A stretch of DNA of 64,000 nucleotides. Source: Brachycybe producta (Eukaryota; Arthropoda; Diplopoda; Playtdesmida; Andrognathidae). Position 1 is the first letter of the stretch. Each line of letters opens with the position of its first letter. Below the pieces are notes generated by a model, which made no database searches, was not told the origin of the DNA, and worked only from the letters and a program-made list of their open reading frames with translations. The stretch is from NCBI GenBank assembly GCA_036925085.1, contig JAUPFP010000171.1, forward strand, positions 1 to 64,000, in the 5' to 3' direction. The position numbers and the translations under genes are program-made. This document shows, piece after piece, positions 40,901 to 49,030 of the stretch.

Positions 40901-41527
40901 ACTGTTTTTAAAATGAAAAAATGGTCTATTTATTTTAACAAACCATTGTATACGGGTTTTACTGTGCTAGAAATATCGAAGTTGTTCATGTATGAATTTT
41001 ATTATTATGTTCTGAAATCAAATTATCCCGAAAATAGATTGAAATTGTTGTATACCGATACAGATAGTTTCATCATGCATATTCAAACGAAAGATCTGTA
41101 CCATGACATGCAGCGTTATCAATACCATTTGGATACGAGTGACTATCCAAAAAGTCACTTTCTGCACACACTTAAAAACAAAAAAGTTATGGGAAAATTT
41201 AAAGATGAAATGAATGGTGAACCTATTTCGGAATTTGTGGCCCTAAAATCTAAAATGTATTCTGTACTGTTAAATAGCCATAAGTATAAATGTAAAGCTA
41301 AAGGTATTAAGAAACAGATCGTTAAATCTCACTTCAATCATGATATGTACATTGAATCTTTGCATCAGTCTATTCCGAATAGGGTGATTCAACGGCAAAT
41401 CATGTCTAAAATGCATGATATTTACACTCTAGAAGTGAACAAAATCAGTCTTACCGCATTCGATGATAAACGTTATATTGAGAATGACGGAATTACTACC
41501 CTTGCTTATGGCTATTTTTCAATTTAA
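37949..41527 (+). pseudogene. Protein-primed family B DNA polymerase (POLB), broken
   Basis: This is the Polinton replicative polymerase, which copies the linear element using a terminal protein as primer. Visible parts in order: N-terminal zinc-finger-like segments (CFIC..., CNLC...H....H), a further CYRC segment, the exonuclease region with YFDFES, a Cys/His-rich segment typical of Polinton polymerases (around DHDHHLPGNNYRG), YLRSDCLILADVFE, palm motif A (DYNSLYA), motif B (NNAVFGKTMEN) and motif C (YTDTDS). The combined span of about 3.6 kb is normal for the family. The gene does not lie in one open frame and looks broken about once. It starts within the stop of the PC4-like gene (ATGA) and is followed at once by the dUTPase. 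Confidence 0.93.
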
Positions 41528-41575
41528 ACAAAATTTAGATAAAATCATTTGTTGTTCATTATAGAACCTACCATA

Positions 41576-41995
41576 ATGGTTAAGAGATTAAGCGATGCAT
41601 GTGTCATCCCGAAGAAAATGAATATGGGTGATGCCGGATATGATCTGTATTCTGCGGTGAACTGCACTATTAAACCTGGAGATAGAATGCTCTGTGCGAC
41701 AGACTTATCCATGGCTATACCATATAATTCCTATGGAAGAATCGCACCAAGATCGGGCCCCGCGCTTCATTTTGGAATCGATGTTTTGGCCGGTGTCATT
41801 GATTCCAGCTACAGGGGAGCTATTAATGTTCTGTTAATAAATTTCGGAACCTATGATTTTTCTATTAAAAAAGGGGATAGAATTGCGCAAATCATTTTTG
41901 AAAAAATATACCCCGATGTGGAATTTGCAGAGTGCGATGTTGAACTCCCTCCAAGCACCCGTGGTGAGCTTGGGTTTGGCTCTACGGGAAAATAA
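41576..41995 (+). CDS. dUTPase (trimeric type)
   Basis: Hydrolyses dUTP to dUMP and pyrophosphate, keeping uracil out of newly made DNA. With the ATG at 41576 the protein has 139 residues, normal for a trimeric dUTPase. All five motifs are present: DAGYDLYS (about 19-26), PRSGPA (58-63), GVIDSSYRG (73-81, with the catalytic Asp and the Tyr that excludes ribose), GDRIAQIIFE (100-109) and the C-terminal Gly-rich arm RGELGFGSTGK (129-139). A few in-frame codons upstream lack an ATG. It is the third gene of the rightward unit, next to the polymerase, and is not part of the core Polinton set. Several DNA viruses and retroviruses have acquired dUTPases independently. Confidence 0.95.
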   Translation: MVKRLSDACVIPKKMNMGDAGYDLYSAVNCTIKPGDRMLCATDLSMAIPYNSYGRIAPRSGPALHFGIDVLAGVIDSSYRGAINVLLINFGTYDFSIKKGDRIAQIIFEKIYPDVEFAECDVELPPSTRGELGFGSTGK

Positions 41996-42141
41996 GTATT
42001 TACTCGATGTAGTCCTATAAATGTTTATTCAAGATTGTATACATCCCATAATGTTACATATACCCATTTTAATATATTTACTTTATATAAATAATATAAT
42101 AATACATGTATTGAAAAGGTAAAGGGTAAATAAAAATGTAA
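41996..42141. terminator. Convergent 3' ends with overlapping poly(A) signals
   Basis: A 146-bp A/T-rich gap between the rightward dUTPase and the leftward protease. An AATAAA for the rightward unit is at 42129-42134, and one for the leftward unit (TTTATT on +) is at 42024-42029. Each signal lies beyond the other, so the two 3' untranslated regions would overlap by about 100 bp. Confidence 0.55.
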
Positions 42142-42612
42142 TTAAAAAGCATACAGTGGTAAATATTTTTTTAGATTATAATTAATAAATGCGTGAACAA
42201 TTTTATCATTTCGCAAATAATTGTGTCGATGAAACGCAGAAACGATACTTTTCATAGATACATTAGAACATCTTAAAATAGAATAAAAAATACAATATTG
42301 GCCACATACGGCCGTTCTCGAATGTTGGAGTCTACGTGCATTGTAAGTCCAGGAGAGACTGTTTCTCGTAATGAACTGATTTATCTCGTCCGTCATTGGC
42401 TTCATTCCGTAACTGTCAAAATATTCAGCCATTCCATTATTGAAATAAATAGTGATCCAGTGAGATCCAGGCTCCGACCGCGCGTCCAGATTAACGATAT
42501 AAAGTTTATGATTCACTCTAAAAGGAAGTTGGTCCCGTGCGAATACACCGGCAAACACAAAATGCGTGGCTGGATGATGAAATAATAAATATTCCAGTTG
42601 ACTAGAATCCAT
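42142..42612 (-). CDS. Adenain-like cysteine protease (PRO)
   Basis: Maturation protease of Polinton virions, related to adenovirus endopeptidase. 156 residues. His51 (GSHWI), Asp66 (FDSYG), Gln96 (RLQH) and Cys103 (VCGQYC) are in the adenain order, and the Gln-to-Cys spacing of seven equals that of adenovirus protease (Gln115, Cys122). It is the last gene of the leftward unit and starts one base after the capsid gene stop. Confidence 0.93.
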   Translation of the reverse strand: MDSSQLEYLLFHHPATHFVFAGVFARDQLPFRVNHKLYIVNLDARSEPGSHWITIYFNNGMAEYFDSYGMKPMTDEINQFITRNSLSWTYNARRLQHSRTAVCGQYCIFYSILRCSNVSMKSIVSAFHRHNYLRNDKIVHAFINYNLKKYLPLYAF

Positions 42613-42613
42613 T

Positions 42614-43939
42614 TTAATAATCTATGATAACATTGCGATGATGATCCACTTCGATAATGGACTGGTAGATGGAATAAACGATGACATTCACCGTTGTGTT
42701 CAATGGATTTTTAAATTTCATATTGAGACGTAAAGATCCGTTTTTACTCAAGTTGAAATGGGATCCTGATAGAGCACTTTGATCATTGGTGAGATCGAAG
42801 GCATAAAGAGAATAGCCGTTTTTAAATTCCTCGAACGTCACATCTACACCGTCTGTGCCATAATACTTGCGGCACGCAGAAAATAGCTGCTGATAAAGAT
42901 GACCGTATTCTTTCGTACTGAAATTTGGACTGAACTGTATCCCCGGAAACTGGGTACCATCTACCTGTAGCTCGAGAAAACTAAGGTCCTTGTAATGAAA
43001 ATGAAAAGGATTCTTTTTTAAATTTCCAGCTCGTGCATCACTATCAACGAGTCCAATCATAACGAAACTCGGTAATATGCCATTACAAATGTTGATGTTA
43101 ATATCGTGGCCGCCGCTAGGTTCACTGAAAGAAGTGCATTTGATTCGGTTGATGGGATAAATAAAATTAGACTTCAACGACTGCTCAATATGCGTTTTAA
43201 TGATAGATGGATTTGGTATCACTTTTCGTACATAGAGGGTAGCAGATCTAATATCCACTTTGTAATCATTTTTGTCACTATCTGGTTTCAGTAAACAAAA
43301 GGCATCTTTTTGACGAATTAATTTAATGGAGAGATCGAGCATATTAGGTAAGAGCCGCCCCTGATGAAAAATATCTCCGTGAAGACGTCCGCACATATCC
43401 ATAATAGCACTCGCTTTTGATCTTTCGAAGCGTTGCGCTAATCCATCTGCCGGATCGGCGGTGGATGGTTTACGATCTTTAAAGGCAGCGATGGTGTCTT
43501 TGTAGAACATCTCCAGAGATAAATAAGGTTTATTCCCGGTGTTTTCGCTGCCTAGAAGGGTCGTTAAATAAGCTTTATATCCATAATCGTGATCAGTGGA
43601 ACTAATAATCGTATGCCCGAGAGTAACCGTAATTTCACTAAAAAGTGAGTGAAAAAACCCATTTATAGGTGTGACTTCGCAAGTAGCGTCCAATGGTTTT
43701 CCGTCCGCTTTTAAGATTCTTGCCTTCACATTCAGGTAAATATCAGAAGGATCTATGTATTCATCGGCATTTCCCATGATATTGAACTCTATCGTATTTT
43801 GGTCTTCGATACTGTTCACGGGATGGTATTCCTTAATGCAGTCATCCCGATTACTCGTTTGTGTCGCGGGCACGGTAAAAATATCCAATTCACAGCTCAT
43901 CCCGGGCCCCGAGTCATGATGTACGAGAAAGCCGCTCAT
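42614..43939 (-). CDS. Major capsid protein (double jelly roll)
   Basis: 441-residue protein of the Polinton/adintovirus hexon-like family, which builds the pseudo-hexagonal capsid shell. Recognised from the N-terminal signature FTVPATQTS, EYHPVNSIED, then IEFNIMGNADEYIDPSDIYL and a VKARILKADG stretch near residues 50-80, followed by PINGFFHSLFSEITVTLG. The size fits the usual 400-500 residues. Its start lies two bases after the stop of the basic core-like protein and its stop is one base before the protease start, so the three are tightly packed. The assignment to the major rather than another capsid protein rests on remembered family signatures. Confidence 0.85.
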   Translation of the reverse strand: MSGFLVHHDSGPGMSCELDIFTVPATQTSNRDDCIKEYHPVNSIEDQNTIEFNIMGNADEYIDPSDIYLNVKARILKADGKPLDATCEVTPINGFFHSLFSEITVTLGHTIISSTDHDYGYKAYLTTLLGSENTGNKPYLSLEMFYKDTIAAFKDRKPSTADPADGLAQRFERSKASAIMDMCGRLHGDIFHQGRLLPNMLDLSIKLIRQKDAFCLLKPDSDKNDYKVDIRSATLYVRKVIPNPSIIKTHIEQSLKSNFIYPINRIKCTSFSEPSGGHDININICNGILPSFVMIGLVDSDARAGNLKKNPFHFHYKDLSFLELQVDGTQFPGIQFSPNFSTKEYGHLYQQLFSACRKYYGTDGVDVTFEEFKNGYSLYAFDLTNDQSALSGSHFNLSKNGSLRLNMKFKNPLNTTVNVIVYSIYQSIIEVDHHRNVIIDY

Positions 43940-43941
43940 GT

Positions 43942-44418
43942 TTATAGGAGATTCACGAAATTGCTAGTTTTTCTTTTTTTACCCGAAGCTTTCTTTGCTG
44001 CGGTTTTCCTTTTCTTAGCGACTTTCTTCTTCGATGCTTTCCTTTTCACTGTACGCTTCGTACTGGCCACGGTTCTTCTATTTCCAGATGTTTTAGTTTT
44101 TTTCCGGCGCTTAGCTCCACCTGTCATTGTCTTCAAAAATTCATGCCCGGCTTCCGTTCCACGCCTTTTTAAGGCACTTTTGAAAAATTCCCCCGCTTCA
44201 ATATCGGATACGACGTTAGTTCCAGACTTTAACAACTGCTTACTTGCTGAGAGGGCTCCTTTTTTCAAAAAAGGGATCACGAAACGATATAACGAAGAGA
44301 AAAATCCGTGTCCCCGCTGATATTGAGATCCCACGAAGACGGGTAAAGAGGATCCAATTTGTTTATGATAATTATAACACGGATCAGACGCTGATCCACA
44401 ATAGTAAGGCACCCTCAT
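43942..44418 (-). CDS. Basic virion core-like protein
   Basis: About 158 residues from the ATG at 44418, chosen because it overlaps the minor capsid stop as ATGA; an ATG six codons earlier is also open. The N-terminal half has YYCGS, GSSLPVFVGSQYQRGHG and a hydrophobic stretch, FSSLYRFVIPFLKKGA, that could be membrane-active. The C-terminal half is extremely Lys/Arg-rich (KRKASKKKVAKKRKTAAKK), like DNA-condensing core proteins of adenovirus (pVII, pX). Similar small basic proteins sit between capsid genes in other Polintons. A role in packing DNA is inferred from composition and position. Confidence 0.65.
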   Translation of the reverse strand: MRVPYYCGSASDPCYNYHKQIGSSLPVFVGSQYQRGHGFFSSLYRFVIPFLKKGALSASKQLLKSGTNVVSDIEAGEFFKSALKRRGTEAGHEFLKTMTGGAKRRKKTKTSGNRRTVASTKRTVKRKASKKKVAKKRKTAAKKASGKKRKTSNFVNLL

Positions 44419-45680
44419 TTGTGAAAAATGGAACACGGACGAAAATGAACTGTGGCTATCACTACGTCTCCACTGGTAAATAAAATTTTACGTCCAAAGA
44501 CATCGCTTATACGCACTTCGATACTATGTATACTATCACGTGATACTCTTTTGTACTGTAGTTGATTGTAGATTTTGGTAACTCTCATTCCATCAGAATC
44601 CTGAAGATGAACGGGCCTCAATAAAGGTGAAAGTATATCCCCCACCGGCTGGTACTCGATGCAGTCGATATACACGAATAAGGAATGAATATCACGCTGA
44701 ATATCCGAAAGAAAGTCGGCCACCTTAATAATGGGAAGTTCCGACGTATTCCGATATTTGAACCAAGGATTCTTTTCACTATTTAATCTCGGATTAGCGA
44801 TATTGTCCATTCGTGTTTTGCTTTCTAACAATTGCTGATGATAATCTTTCATATTTTGTAGATCTTGTTTTGACTTGGCTAAATTTTCTTTTTTTTCATC
44901 ATACGAGGACTTTAAAATATTGTAATTAAATTCATTCGCTTCTTTTTGTAAACGAACCGGATTGATGAGTTTATCTTTGGTATCTTTATCGTCAGTCTTC
45001 TTTTTTTGTTCGTCTTGTATTTTTTGTTGTAAGACATTAACGAGACGCTGAATGGCTTCATCCCGTTTTCCATCGGGCCCAGGTATGAGGCCTTTTTGAT
45101 GTTGTAATTGATTTTCGAGCTCGTTTATTTTGTTTTGATATTCCATTTGGCTGGTATTCTTATCCTTAATGAGATTCTGATAGTTGGTGCGTGATTCCTC
45201 GCACGTTTTGAACATGACATTCACATTGTCCGCAGTTGTTTGCACCCTGGCTTCTTCTATTACCATATTTTCTTCCTCTTTGTCTATATTAGCTGTAGAT
45301 TTGTCTATTTTTTTAATCAATTCATTTTTGCTCGATTGAATCGAAGGATGCCTCAAATGAAGGGGCCCGAAATATTCATCGATATGAGAGTTGATGGCAT
45401 TCACGAGAAATCCGGGAGAATGATACGCCCCGCTAGGAACGCTAATATTGATGCTTAGGCTCCGCTCCAGATCTCTGATAATAATTTCACCTTCCTTTTC
45501 ATCCGCAATCTTTAACCAGGTACGTGAAAAATGAATCTCAGCCAAGGCAACTTCGTAATCTCCAGTAATTTCGATGGGTTTTGGGAGTTTCACGGTGTAA
45601 TTCGTTAAAGTGTTGTCCGGATAATATTTCATACTGCTATTACTCGGCAGTGTCACGTAAAAGTCTTGAGACTCGGTCAT
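44415..45680 (-). CDS. Minor (penton-like) capsid protein with coiled-coil insert
   Basis: 421 residues. The N-terminus carries the Polinton minor-capsid signature (FYVTLPSNSSMKYYPDNT, then LTNYTVKLPKPIEI and EVALAEIHFSRTW). The C-terminus, about 315-421, has the matching second half (VYIDCIEYQPVGDILSPLLR, YKRVSRDSIHSIEVRISD, VVIATVHFRP). Family members are regarded as penton-base-like single jelly rolls that form the capsid vertices. Residues about 115-310 are an unusual, highly charged Lys/Glu/Gln-rich stretch with coiled-coil appearance between these halves. The start overlaps the integrase stop and the stop overlaps the next start, both as ATGA. Confidence 0.85.
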   Translation of the reverse strand: MTESQDFYVTLPSNSSMKYYPDNTLTNYTVKLPKPIEITGDYEVALAEIHFSRTWLKIADEKEGEIIIRDLERSLSINISVPSGAYHSPGFLVNAINSHIDEYFGPLHLRHPSIQSSKNELIKKIDKSTANIDKEEENMVIEEARVQTTADNVNVMFKTCEESRTNYQNLIKDKNTSQMEYQNKINELENQLQHQKGLIPGPDGKRDEAIQRLVNVLQQKIQDEQKKKTDDKDTKDKLINPVRLQKEANEFNYNILKSSYDEKKENLAKSKQDLQNMKDYHQQLLESKTRMDNIANPRLNSEKNPWFKYRNTSELPIIKVADFLSDIQRDIHSLFVYIDCIEYQPVGDILSPLLRPVHLQDSDGMRVTKIYNQLQYKRVSRDSIHSIEVRISDVFGRKILFTSGDVVIATVHFRPCSIFHK

Positions 45681-46741
45681 TTTTGTAGTTGTTTCAAATC
45701 TCCCGCTTTAATCCAACTGTTGTGTTTATCAGCGTATCCTTTCCACTTCACCAAAAGTTGCCGGTGCCGTCCTTTTCCTTTTTCAGCTACAACTTTTTCT
45801 ACCCTCCAAAAATCGCTGTCTTTCTTGTCAATTTTTTGAAGTTCTTCCTCGTAAAACGTACCTTCTAATAGTTCTCCATCAATATCCACGAGACGGTATA
45901 CCGAAGGTATTCGGTCGATACGCGCAGAGATGGTGAAAACTTCGTCCGACCAATTGGGTAAGTAACCTTTTTCGAAAGTTAGCTTCGTCTTGGAAATACG
46001 AACACGGTCACCTACTTTGAACTTGGGCAATCTACTATTGGCTGATGGAAACAATCGTTTAAATACATCTTTTTCATTGGTAGATGAGACTTTCTCCGGA
46101 GCCATGCCAATGCTTCTATGATACGATGCATTGTATCCTTTCACCAGATGACTCAACTTATCAATGTACTGATAATTCCCTTTCGCTGTAAAATACCTCC
46201 ACATGCGTGATTTCAAAGTTCTATTAAAACGTTCGACAACGGCAGCTTTGACTTCGTTAAAAGTGGTATAAAATCCAATACCATTTTCTTTGAGAAAGGT
46301 CTGAAAGTTCTTATTCAGGAATTCTTTACCCCTATCCGATTGAATTTTTCTCGGCTTCCTTCCATCTTGCAGAATAATTTTTGAAGCAGCGATCATTTCC
46401 TTTCCAGTTTTTTGTTTTAATGGTTGAACCCAAGCATGTTTTGAAAAAACATCGATACAAGTTAAAAGATAGTTGTAACCCTTATTCTCTTTTTTGTAAG
46501 ACTGCATATCCACGAGATCCATCTGCCATACATCGTCTATTTTACTGACCAATGTTATATTTCTCGTAAATGTTCTTCTCACTGGTTTATGTAAAGTGTA
46601 GACATCTTGCGTTCGTAACCAGGCTTCAATTTCACCCCGAGTAAATTTCTTTCCAGTTGCCGCATGAAGGCGGTCCACACCTCCGAAAGACCCGCTGGAG
46701 GATGGATCGTAATAAATTTTTTTGAGTTCTTTGTTTTTCAT
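45677..46741 (-). CDS. Polinton integrase with C-terminal chromodomain (INT)
   Basis: Retroviral-type DDE integrase that inserts the element and makes the 6-bp target duplication. From the ATG at 46741 it has 354 residues; this start is preferred because it overlaps the previous stop as ATGA, and a start four codons earlier is open. The N-terminal segment has YYDPSSSGSFGGVDRL, typical of Polinton integrases. The catalytic triad is at about Asp75 (WQMDLVD), Asp136 (QSDRGKEF) and Glu170 (VVERFNRT). An SH3-like segment (KVGDRVRISK) follows. The last roughly 50 residues form a chromodomain (FWRVEKVVAEK, LLVKWKGY, NSWIKAGDL), which could steer integration to methylated-histone chromatin. That would fit its location in satellite DNA. 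Confidence 0.95.
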   Translation of the reverse strand: MKNKELKKIYYDPSSSGSFGGVDRLHAATGKKFTRGEIEAWLRTQDVYTLHKPVRRTFTRNITLVSKIDDVWQMDLVDMQSYKKENKGYNYLLTCIDVFSKHAWVQPLKQKTGKEMIAASKIILQDGRKPRKIQSDRGKEFLNKNFQTFLKENGIGFYTTFNEVKAAVVERFNRTLKSRMWRYFTAKGNYQYIDKLSHLVKGYNASYHRSIGMAPEKVSSTNEKDVFKRLFPSANSRLPKFKVGDRVRISKTKLTFEKGYLPNWSDEVFTISARIDRIPSVYRLVDIDGELLEGTFYEEELQKIDKKDSDFWRVEKVVAEKGKGRHRQLLVKWKGYADKHNSWIKAGDLKQLQK

Positions 46742-47340
46742 GATTCTTCCCATACGGGACGGTTAGATTCTTTGGTTTCTGGATGATAATCCCATCGCTT
46801 GTCGTTAGCTATGAGAGATCGAGGTACGTTCATTTTTTTCAGCTCCGTGATAAATGGCTCCCATCCTGGGGGGTCGTATCTAGTTTTACTGATAACGAGA
46901 TCTCTAGTAAGGTCCATAATATTGGTATTCGGCACGACTTGACCATTTATCAGAAGCTGATGCGATGAATTCCAACTCAATGGCCCTCTACCATCTTTTA
47001 TCAAATTGAGAAGACGACCGGCCTTCTTCTGTTGTGTCTTCGGCAGTTGGTTAACTATATCGCTGATACCTGATGATTGTTTTTCTTCAATGGGACTCGA
47101 AAAACCAGGGTCCTCTAATGTCACTTTCGTTACCTCTTTGGGTCTGTTCTCATAAATGGATTTATACCGGTGTTGTAATTGTCCTAGAAGTAAAACCTTA
47201 TTGAAGTTATCCAAGTTTTCTTCTTCTAAAATACGTTGAATGGCCTTTTCAATGTCTCTTAGAGTACGTTGAACGGGCGTTTTATTTTCTTGTCTTTCTC
47301 GATATTCAGCTTCCCAAGATTCAGCGGGGATGAGGATCAT
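46738..47340 (-). CDS. Conserved Polinton protein, function unknown
   Basis: About 200 residues from the ATG at 47340, chosen because it overlaps the upstream stop as ATGA and gives an N-terminus MILIPAESWEAEY. An open extension of 23 codons is possible but would run through the neighbouring gene. The C-terminal half (GPLSWNSSHQLLINGQVVP, then NIMDLTRDLV and PPGWEPFITELKKMNVPRSL) resembles a family I remember from many Polintons between the ATPase and integrase genes. No catalytic motif is seen. A virion protein is likely from its place among structural genes. Confidence 0.7.
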   Translation of the reverse strand: MILIPAESWEAEYRERQENKTPVQRTLRDIEKAIQRILEEENLDNFNKVLLLGQLQHRYKSIYENRPKEVTKVTLEDPGFSSPIEEKQSSGISDIVNQLPKTQQKKAGRLLNLIKDGRGPLSWNSSHQLLINGQVVPNTNIMDLTRDLVISKTRYDPPGWEPFITELKKMNVPRSLIANDKRWDYHPETKESNRPVWEES

Positions 47341-47696
47341 TTTCTCGGCCATGATGTTATTAAACCCGTTAACATCGACAATACGGGAGAAATTAACAGC
47401 GGAAGCCAACCCCCTTTTTGTTTGACGAGAAAGTTTTTCTTCGACTTTGGAGATGCTTTCGTAGTCACTAATTTATTCAGTACATGCCTATAGGGTCGTA
47501 ACTTTCTTTTTTCACGTTCACTCAGTACAATGTTAGAGTTCCCAATATTATGCGCGCAATCACACAAACACTGAATAAAATCCAAGTTGGAGTTCTTTAG
47601 AAGTTCTTTTTGAAGTCGCGGATTACTTTCCACAGCTACGTGTAATCTGTGAATGTTACGATCGAGACGTGAAGGAATTTTTTGACTTACTTTCAT
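47337..47696 (-). CDS. Small conserved Polinton protein with hydrophobic C-terminus
   Basis: 119 residues. Helical N-terminal part (RLDRNIHRLHVAVESNPRLQ, CDCAHNIGNSNIVLSEREKR), then a basic patch and a short hydrophobic, possibly amphipathic tail (GGWLPLLISPVLSMLTGLIT). The pattern of Asn-rich loop, basic patch and GG plus hydrophobic tail recurs in Polinton and adintovirus genomes at this place. Comparison with membrane-active adenovirus proteins (pVI or pX) is tempting but unproven. It is linked by ATGA overlaps to the ATPase upstream and the next gene downstream. Confidence 0.65.
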   Translation of the reverse strand: MKVSQKIPSRLDRNIHRLHVAVESNPRLQKELLKNSNLDFIQCLCDCAHNIGNSNIVLSEREKRKLRPYRHVLNKLVTTKASPKSKKNFLVKQKGGWLPLLISPVLSMLTGLITSWPRK

Positions 47697-48529
47697 CGTT
47701 GTTTAGGTAAAAATACAGCGGTATACTCTCCCGGAAATATATTCGTTCTGAGCCTAGAATTGTCATCCGCATTCTGCGTGAGATCAATCATCAAGTAACT
47801 GTACGGATCACGAGTACTCTGGTTAAAGGCATCGATCATAAACTTGGTGTTACCAGGATACATCTGATGAGACAAATGAGCAATTTGAGATTTGTCACGA
47901 GGGTTTTTAAAAAGAACCAGATAAGAGGCATTCAAAGAAATGGTGCGCTGATACGGGTTCTTGTCAAAAATATTTTGAGTAATAAATATAACACTTATAT
48001 TTCTATGATGCGAATCACACGTAAAGAGCTGAGAAACACCCCTATCCACATCTTGAAACAGATCGTCGAGTACAATAAGCTGGTTTCTATCGCATCTTAG
48101 AGTCTTCATGTCAGGCATTCCTTTTAGAAATGTGGCTCGAGTCCCATAAAGTGAATACCAGTCTTGATATTGAGAATAGTACCACGTTACTCTTTCCGGT
48201 GGGGGTTTAATCATTCCCCTGGCATGATCCAAAATTTTCTTAACGAAGGTTGTTTTCCCGCAATTGCTGGGACCGGCAATAATCATCCTAAACGGTGCCT
48301 TCAATGGAATGAAGGAACCCTCTTTTTCCATGATCGATACGGAATGTTGCGGTAGTTGTATATTGGCAGGTGCTTCCGTTTTAGTAGAAATAGCGATGTT
48401 CGTTGTTTCGAGGATAAGCATAAGAGCCCCTATGCAGCCCATAACGATGTATTTTATACTCGGTTTCCTTTTTTGCGGCATCACCGTTTCCTCTATCGTT
48501 AAGCGCGATATTTCATCTTGCTCTACCAT
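47693..48529 (-). CDS. Packaging ATPase, FtsK/HerA type (ATP)
   Basis: 278 residues. Walker A is GPSNCGKT at about 86-93 and Walker B is LIVLDDLF at about 151-158, followed by HHRNISVIFITQN, as in genome-packaging ATPases of Polintons and related viruses. It would pump DNA into the capsid. The N-terminus has a likely membrane segment (about 27-42, YIVMGCIGALMLILET), an unusual addition to a packaging ATPase. The stop overlaps the following start as ATGA. It heads the tightly packed structural gene block, with a 44-bp gap upstream. Confidence 0.93.
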   Translation of the reverse strand: MVEQDEISRLTIEETVMPQKRKPSIKYIVMGCIGALMLILETTNIAISTKTEAPANIQLPQHSVSIMEKEGSFIPLKAPFRMIIAGPSNCGKTTFVKKILDHARGMIKPPPERVTWYYSQYQDWYSLYGTRATFLKGMPDMKTLRCDRNQLIVLDDLFQDVDRGVSQLFTCDSHHRNISVIFITQNIFDKNPYQRTISLNASYLVLFKNPRDKSQIAHLSHQMYPGNTKFMIDAFNQSTRDPYSYLMIDLTQNADDNSRLRTNIFPGEYTAVFLPKQR

Positions 48530-48573
48530 TTTAGCTTCAAGAATGTAATGAGAATGAGTACATAACGTGATAT

Positions 48574-48942
48574 TTATTCAGTATTAGTACAAGCTTTGAA
48601 AATTTCACATCGCCACTCATATTCTAACCAATGGTCGATCAGATACAAAATTCCTTGAATGATGACGCTTCTAATCGGTTTGGCATATTCGATCCAGCGG
48701 TTTAACACAAATAAGACATTCACACTCTCGAATAAATCATTTATTTTTTTCCTTTCGTATTCCTCGGGATACATCGTACAAAAATGAGACGGAACTTGAC
48801 TTCCATCACCCGCTTTTAGGAGTTCGTCTTGATGAACACAGTCAGCACACGCTTTATTCCAACCTGGTAATTTTATCATGGTTTTTATCGCATCACGAGC
48901 TTGTGCGCGAATACCAGGAAAATCCGTTGGCGTATACAACAT
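48574..48942 (-). CDS. Unknown small Polinton protein, Cys-containing
   Basis: 122 residues with no family I recognise. It has a CADCVHQDE motif near residues 32-40, a further SHFC near 52-55 and two Cys near the C-terminus, so metal binding is possible. The middle is hydrophobic and helical (VNVLFVLNRWIEY, SVIIQGILYLIDHWLEYEW). It lies between the exonuclease-like gene and the ATPase on the same strand, with short gaps on both sides (88 and 44 bp). Confidence 0.55.
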   Translation of the reverse strand: MLYTPTDFPGIRAQARDAIKTMIKLPGWNKACADCVHQDELLKAGDGSQVPSHFCTMYPEEYERKKINDLFESVNVLFVLNRWIEYAKPIRSVIIQGILYLIDHWLEYEWRCEIFKACTNTE

Positions 48943-49030
48943 TCTGAGTAAAATAAATTGTACATATTAGCTTATTTCTGTTTTTGTACCCATAATCCAA
49001 AAATATAAGCCTCATTTTTTGCACAATGTG

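Noticed and set aside
42298-42585. 95-codon open frame on the + strand
   Set aside because: Antisense to the protease gene, whose catalytic residues are clear; no family features of its own.
43799-44320. 173-codon open frame on the + strand
   Set aside because: It lies antisense across the capsid and basic-protein genes; its Phe/Leu-rich product is simply the complement of the Lys-rich core protein codons.
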